A DNA stretch of 46,488 nucleotides from HGM12998 sp900756495 (lineage in GTDB: Bacteria > Bacillota > Clostridia > Oscillospirales > Oscillospiraceae): contig CAUEFI010000020.1 in NCBI GenBank assembly GCA_958477305.1, positions 1-46,488 of the forward strand, read 5' to 3'. Both the position numbers and the translations under genes were made by a program. Positions 42,759-46,488 of the stretch are shown here, one piece after another. Every line of letters starts with the position of its first letter. Position 1 is the stretch's first letter. Under the pieces are notes generated by a model. That model worked only from the letters and a program-made list of their open reading frames with translations, had not been told where the DNA came from and did not search any database.

Positions 42759-43517
42759 TCAATTGTTGATGGTCCAGTACAGGAGCCGGTTTTTGATCAG
42801 ATCAAAGACATAGAGAATAATAACCAGTACGATAGCCATAAAGATAAAGCCCACTGCGACCAGATCAAAACGGCCGAAATCGGAGTAGTACTGAATAAAG
42901 TATCCCATTCCAGAAGTGGCGCCGAACATCTCGGCTACGGCCAGCAGGGTAAAGGCCAATTTTAAGGAGATGGTGCAGCCCGTTAGGATAGCGGGAGACG
43001 CGGCGGGGAGCACAATCCGGAACAGCCGCTGCATGCGGGGAAGCTCCAATGTAGCTGCGTTTTCCAGATACCGTTTGTCGATGGTCATAACGGCGGTAAT
43101 GGTAGAGCCCAGGATAATCCAGAAGCAGCCCAGAAAAATAATGAAAATGGAGGCAATGCGGAACGAGGGGAAGAGGTTAATGGCATAAGGAGTGAGCAGC
43201 GTGACCGGGATGGCGCTGAATGCATTGATATATGGCGTCAGATTTTTGCGGACAAGATTCTTGGAACCAATAAAGGCGCCAAGGCCGATGCCGCATACCA
43301 GCGCCAGCAGGTAGGCGATGACCAGCAGGGAGAGGGAGCTTTTCAAGCCCTCCATCAACTGCCCAAAATAGGATACAAAAAGACCCGGTACGGTCGAAAT
43401 GCTGTGAAACAGGAAGGGATTGAGCACGTGGAATCCATCGGTCAACAGGACATAGGCGGCAATGACACAGACGAAGATCAAAATGATGCCCCACCGCTTT
43501 TGCAAGAATTGCTTCAT
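42759..43517 (-). CDS. TauC/SsuC-like ABC permease, module B
   Basis: A 252-residue membrane protein with about six hydrophobic segments; the coupling loop is ENAATLELPRMQRLFRIVLP. Paralogue of the module A permease, with the same lengths before and after the loop and the same C-terminal LLYWTIN pattern. GAGGTTACT lies upstream of the ATG. It sits 95 bp after the lipoprotein gene. Confidence 0.9.
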   Translation of the reverse strand: MKQFLQKRWGIILIFVCVIAAYVLLTDGFHVLNPFLFHSISTVPGLFVSYFGQLMEGLKSSLSLLVIAYLLALVCGIGLGAFIGSKNLVRKNLTPYINAFSAIPVTLLTPYAINLFPSFRIASIFIIFLGCFWIILGSTITAVMTIDKRYLENAATLELPRMQRLFRIVLPAASPAILTGCTISLKLAFTLLAVAEMFGATSGMGYFIQYYSDFGRFDLVAVGFIFMAIVLVIILYVFDLIKNRLLYWTINN

Positions 43518-43612
43518 ACGGCTGAGTAACCTCCTGAAAAATGGCGCGAACCCGGGAACGGGGCCGCCTTGCCCTCATCCCCGGACGCGCCGCAGATATG
43601 TACGATGAAAGA

Positions 43613-44773
43613 CTACAGATTATTCTCTGTGAACTGCACCATCTTATCCTGGAAGAACTGGCTGTCGGGGTATTCTTCGATTAAGGACTCCAGAGCCCGC
43701 TGGTAAATGGAAGAGTTCATATGGTCGCTCAGATCAATTTCACCCACGCTGAGGTAGCCAAAGTTGGCCATTTTTTCCCACATAGTCTGAACGCTCTTTG
43801 TATAGGGGTCGGTATCATACTTCATATGGGGGCTGAGCACAAAACTGTCGGCAGTCTCCTTTTGGAGATCCAGGTTTTCCACAACCAGGTCGGAGACTTC
43901 TTCCATGTTACCCTGCATATACTCCTCGGCACGCAGGTAGGAGCGCAGCAGCCGGTAGAGGGCCTCTTCGTTCTCATTCAGGTAGGTGTTGGTACAGAGC
44001 ATGCGGCAGCAAGAGTGGTTGGGCCAGAGCTCGTCAGGCCACATTTTTACCTCCAGGCCAAGCTCTCTGGCCTGGATCTGGTAACCAGTGGCGGTGGCGC
44101 CAAAGTCGACTTCGCCCTTCATAACGGCCTGAAGCACGTCGGTATTCTTCTTATATTCAATGAATTCGATCATATCAGGGTCGTTCTCGTCGCCAATAAT
44201 GGTGGTGCCGCCATAAGTAAAGGAATAGCCCGCGTCATAGAGAATACCCTTTAATACAATGTCAGGCGTACCGCCGCGCGTGATGCCGATTCGCTTGCCG
44301 CGCAGGCTGTCCAGATCTGTGTACTCGGTTTCGGGCTTGCCGTAGAGAGGGGTCTCGCCAATGATCATATAACCGGCAAACAGGTTGAAGTCCTGCCCGT
44401 TGGCAATCTGAGTCAGGGGGCCGCCGGTACCATAGGTGGAGAGTACGTCGACTTGACCGGCGGCCAGGGCGGAAGCGGCGTCCGACAGGTTGCTCAGCCA
44501 GACCATCTCAACCTCCACGCCTTCCTCCTCGTTAAAACCGTGCTTATCGGCGATGAATTGAAACACCTGACCAGAGGTGGGCTGTGCGCCGACGCGAATT
44601 TTCAGTACGTCATCCGGGGCGCTTTGGGCGGGAGCAGTGGAAGCTGGGGCGGTATCCGGCTCGGTGGAGGGCTGCTGAGAAGGTGCGGAGGCGGTGCCGT
44701 TCCCTCCGCTACAGGCACTCAGCGCCAGTGCGGCGGTCAGCAATAGGGACGGCAGAAAAAGCAGTTTCTTCAT
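43613..44773 (-). CDS. NMT1/SsuA-like substrate-binding lipoprotein, module B
   Basis: A 386-residue lipoprotein with signal peptide and lipobox LSAC (Cys21), a Ser/Thr/Pro/Ala linker (~25-55), then the binding domain (IRVGAQPTSGQVFQFIADKH, DAASALAAGQVDVLSTYGTG, IGITRGGTPDIVLKGILYDA). Shares the AGQVDV-STYGT core and HSCCRM/YSCCRV double-Cys segment with the module A lipoprotein, which supports common descent. Ligand unknown. Confidence 0.9.
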   Translation of the reverse strand: MKKLLFLPSLLLTAALALSACSGGNGTASAPSQQPSTEPDTAPASTAPAQSAPDDVLKIRVGAQPTSGQVFQFIADKHGFNEEEGVEVEMVWLSNLSDAASALAAGQVDVLSTYGTGGPLTQIANGQDFNLFAGYMIIGETPLYGKPETEYTDLDSLRGKRIGITRGGTPDIVLKGILYDAGYSFTYGGTTIIGDENDPDMIEFIEYKKNTDVLQAVMKGEVDFGATATGYQIQARELGLEVKMWPDELWPNHSCCRMLCTNTYLNENEEALYRLLRSYLRAEEYMQGNMEEVSDLVVENLDLQKETADSFVLSPHMKYDTDPYTKSVQTMWEKMANFGYLSVGEIDLSDHMNSSIYQRALESLIEEYPDSQFFQDKMVQFTENNL

Positions 44774-44843
44774 GGGGGGTCTCTCTCCTTAATTAGATTT
44801 GTTTCTCACATTTCATTGCTTGGAATAGTGGACAGGTTCCTTA

Positions 44844-45674
44844 TCAGACAGCTTGCTCCAGTGTGATTTCTCCGGAGGCAATCTCCTCTTGGGCAGCGCG
44901 TTCATTGGCATCGGTATGAATTAGGCCAATCAGATGGTTGCGCAGGCTGGCGATCTTGGGATCCGTATACATGTTTTTACGGGTAGGATGAACCTCGCCT
45001 TCAAAGGAGTGCCGGTACATTACCGTGGCAGGAGACTGGCTGAGCACATAGATGTCAGTGGCCAGAAGCAGTGCCTCATCTACCTCGTGGGTTACAAAAA
45101 ATATGGTTTTCCGCTTGTCGCCCTCCTGCTGCCAGAGTTTAAGTACCAGATCCTGCAGCTTTGCTTTTGTAACTGCGTCCAGGGAACCGAAAGGCTCGTC
45201 CATAAGCAGAATCGGAGGGTCAATGGCAAAGGCCCGGGCAATACCGCAGCGCTGCTTCTGGCCGCCGGAGAGTTCACCTGGGAGTTTATCGTAGAGAGAA
45301 GCGGTCATACCGACATGATCCATCCAGTAGAGCGCGCGTTCTTTGCGCTCGGCCTTGCTCATCCCTGGAAAGCGCCGCTCCAGTGCAATGGTGATGTTCT
45401 GACCTGCCGTCATCCAAGGAAACAGACCATAGTCCTGGAATACAACGCCGCGCTGCAGGCTTGCGCCTTTTACCGGCTGTCCGTCTACCAGGACCGCGCC
45501 GCTGTCAGGCTTCTCCAATCCGGCCAGAAGGCGGAGCAGCGTACTTTTTCCGCAGCCGGACTGTCCCAAAAGACAGACGAAAGAACCGGATTGTGCGTGG
45601 ATGGAGATGTCTCCCAGAATCTGAGCCTGCCCATTGTATGAGAACGTCAGGTGGTCGAGAGATACATTAAGCAT
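44844..45674 (-). CDS. TauB/SsuB-like ABC ATPase, module B
   Basis: A 276-residue ATPase: Walker A GQSGCGKST, Q-loop VVFQDYGLFPW, signature LSGGQKQR, Walker B ILLMDEPFGSLD, switch FFVTHEVDEA. It carries an acidic C-terminal extension (ANERAAQEEIASGEITLEQAV) absent from the module A ATPase. GGGAGG precedes the ATG. First gene of module B, about 70 bp from a strong promoter. Confidence 0.93.
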   Translation of the reverse strand: MLNVSLDHLTFSYNGQAQILGDISIHAQSGSFVCLLGQSGCGKSTLLRLLAGLEKPDSGAVLVDGQPVKGASLQRGVVFQDYGLFPWMTAGQNITIALERRFPGMSKAERKERALYWMDHVGMTASLYDKLPGELSGGQKQRCGIARAFAIDPPILLMDEPFGSLDAVTKAKLQDLVLKLWQQEGDKRKTIFFVTHEVDEALLLATDIYVLSQSPATVMYRHSFEGEVHPTRKNMYTDPKIASLRNHLIGLIHTDANERAAQEEIASGEITLEQAV

Positions 45675-45746
45675 TTAGCGCCTCCCAATATGCTTAAAAA
45701 TTTAAAAAGCGGTTGATAAAACACGTTCAAGCTTTTTGTGGTTTTT

Positions 45747-45776
45747 ATTATAAAAATATACTTGACTAATTGTCAA
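45747..45776 (-). promoter_or_regulatory. Promoter of module B with overlapping inverted repeat
   Basis: Minus-strand consensus TTGACA (45771-45776), 18-bp spacer and TATAAT (45747-45752) in an AT-rich block. TTGAC-TAATT-GTCAA (45762-45776) is an inverted repeat covering the -35 box, the position expected for a repressor site. A related dyad, GTTGAC-C-GTCAAC, lies further upstream at 45888-45900. Confidence 0.75.
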
Positions 45777-45939
45777 ATTGTAGTATTAAATAACAAATAC
45801 CCGCCTATTAGAATTTTTAATATCTGTTTTAAGATACGACTCTGAAATAAAAAGGCTGGACCTGAGGCAGTATTTTATGTAAAAGTGGTTGACCGTCAAC
45901 AAGCAGGGTGGCTTAAATCTGCGGTAGCCAGACAAAGTA

Positions 45940-45980
45940 AAGCCGCTGAAACCTCAAATAGCCTGAGGGTTCAGCGGCTT
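45940..45980. terminator. Hairpin upstream of module B
   Basis: AAGCCGCTGAA / TTCAGCGGCTT with inner CCTCA/TGAGG pairing and a 7-nt loop. It would isolate the module B promoter from transcription arriving from the right. No gene was found between it and the tRNA. Confidence 0.6.
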
Positions 45981-46039
45981 CATACGTTATATTTTGACTC
46001 TATAAAAGCAGGCAGGGGAAGAAGTCTTTATCGCTGATC

Positions 46040-46064
46040 GGGCGCACTCCGCTGGAGCGCGCCC
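46040..46064. repeat. Short GC-rich hairpin in the module B/tRNA gap
   Basis: GGGCGC / GCGCCC with an inner CTCC/GGAG stem and a 3-nt loop, in a non-coding stretch. Function unknown. Confidence 0.4.
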
Positions 46065-46133
46065 CCCTGCCGATCACCTCTCCCCTGCCGCTTCCATTCG
46101 AAAGGTGGGAAATAGAATACAGAAGGAACGATA

Positions 46134-46180
46134 TAAAAAAGCCCCGAGACCCTTTGAAAAACAAGGGTTTCAGGGCTTTT
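46134..46180 (-). terminator. Terminator after tRNA-Arg
   Basis: Interrupted stem (AGCCC and ACCCTT with their complements) ending in TTTTTT on the minus strand, 5 nt past the tRNA 3' end. Confidence 0.85.
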
Positions 46181-46185
46181 CTCGT

Positions 46186-46262
46186 TGGTACGGCCGAAGG
46201 GACTCGAACCCCCAACATTCAGAACCGGAATCTGACGCTCTATCCAATTGAACTACGGCCGC
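46186..46262 (-). tRNA. tRNA-Arg (anticodon CCG)
   Basis: A 77-nt cloverleaf: acceptor GCGGCCG/CGGCCGT, D-stem GTTC/GAGC, anticodon stem TCAGA/TCTGA with loop TTCCGGT (anticodon CCG, reading CGG), 5-nt variable loop, T-loop TTCGAGT. The discriminator is A and CCA is encoded. Two G-U pairs fall in the T-stem. It has its own promoter and terminator, so it is a single-gene unit. Confidence 0.93.
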
Positions 46263-46292
46263 ATATATCTTGTCGTCCCAACGTGCCCAATC

Positions 46293-46321
46293 AGTATAGC
46301 AGAGATTCCAGGCTTTGTAAA
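46293..46321 (-). promoter_or_regulatory. Promoter of tRNA-Arg
   Basis: Minus-strand TTTACA (46316-46321), 17-bp spacer, TATACT (46293-46298), about 30 bp upstream of the mature 5' end. Confidence 0.7.
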
Positions 46322-46390
46322 GAAAAAGTTTTGCAAAAAAGGTTCCGGCAGGGTAGAAGCGCATAAGACAGGTTTATAGCTTTAGAGAGA

Positions 46391-46427
46391 ACAGCGTGGC
46401 GGAAGTCACGCTGTTCTGCTTTTTGCT
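46391..46427. terminator. Hairpin terminator at the right edge
   Basis: AGAACAGCGTG / CACGCTGTTCT with an 8-nt loop, followed on the plus strand by GCTTTTTG. It overlaps the stop of the partial minus-strand gene, so it may end transcription from both sides. Confidence 0.65.
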
Positions 46428-46488
46428 GCGTGGGTGAGCATTTCGGCAATGATGCTCTCCGGCAGGAAACCAATGCAGGCAAGGCTGA
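46406..46488 (-). CDS. C-terminal tip of an unidentified protein (partial)
   Basis: The minus-strand frame entering from the right edge is open for 26 codons (IGFLPESIIAEMLTHAAK, then SRTA and TGA) and reads like a natural helical C-terminus. Most of the gene is outside the window, so no family can be named. The other two minus-strand frames in this stretch look less protein-like. Confidence 0.4.
   Translation of the reverse strand, partial: SLACIGFLPESIIAEMLTHAAKSRTA

Noticed and set aside
45681..45850. The AT-rich block as a possible replication origin
   Set aside because: No cluster of DnaA boxes and no origin-linked genes are present. A consensus promoter explains the block.
46000..46364. 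Several short frames over 46.0-46.4 kb
   Set aside because: They cross the tRNA-Arg gene and its promoter and terminator; no ribosome sites or protein-like sequence.

Overview
The window looks like chromosomal DNA of a GC-rich, spore-forming, anaerobic gut Firmicute (Bacillota), most like the Oscillospiraceae (Flavonifractor/Lawsonibacter/Intestinimonas type). That placement is inferred from an SLH surface protein, a GlgC/GlgD glycogen operon, a PdaA-type spore-cortex deacetylase, a T-box leader, sigma-A type promoters, ferredoxin-dependent 2-oxoacid oxidoreductases and corrinoid methyltransferases. No ribosomal RNA, CRISPR array or intact insertion sequence was seen.

Layout. 1-2.7 kb: 3' part of a large S-layer-like protein, then a scar of two short coding fragments facing each other (2.7-3.4 kb). 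3.5-12.1 kb, minus strand: glgB-glgC-glgD-glgA-glgP from one clear promoter. 12.2-14.0 kb: an XRE regulator and a penicillin-binding carboxypeptidase. 14.2-20 kb, plus strand: mobA, a polar amino-acid ABC transporter, a small unknown protein and an LtaS-like membrane phosphotransferase. 20-21.1 kb: a MerR regulator and a 168-bp foldback (MITE-like) element.

21.2-32 kb is a 2-oxoacid/acyl-CoA hub. A four-subunit 2-oxoacid:ferredoxin oxidoreductase on the minus strand is preceded by a complete T-box leader whose specifier reads AUC (Ile) and whose bulge reads UGGU. Next come an orphan CbiT-like protein and an AMP-forming acyl-CoA ligase. Divergent from the ligase is a plus-strand operon: TrpR-like YerC, indolepyruvate oxidoreductase IorA and IorB, a PaaK-type arylacetate-CoA ligase and an ACT-domain protein. 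Together these could activate branched or aryl acids and reductively carboxylate them into Ile and aromatic amino acids, or run in the fermentative direction. The T-box argues for the biosynthetic direction for the first enzyme.

32.2-33 kb: pdaA. 33.3-45.7 kb, minus strand: a large corrinoid-dependent methyl-transfer locus. A core set (one corrinoid protein, a [2Fe-2S]/ASKHA activase and two UroD-fold methyltransferases) is joined by two paralogous modules with the same gene order (TauB/SsuB-like ATPase, lipoprotein, permease, UroD-fold methyltransferase). No MttB-type methyltransferase is present, so UroD-fold enzymes would have to do both substrate demethylation and methyl acceptance. This is the best candidate for an undescribed system; its substrates cannot be read from sequence. 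The proximal module looks more AT-rich than its surroundings. The window ends with tRNA-Arg(CCG) and the 3' tip of an unidentified gene.
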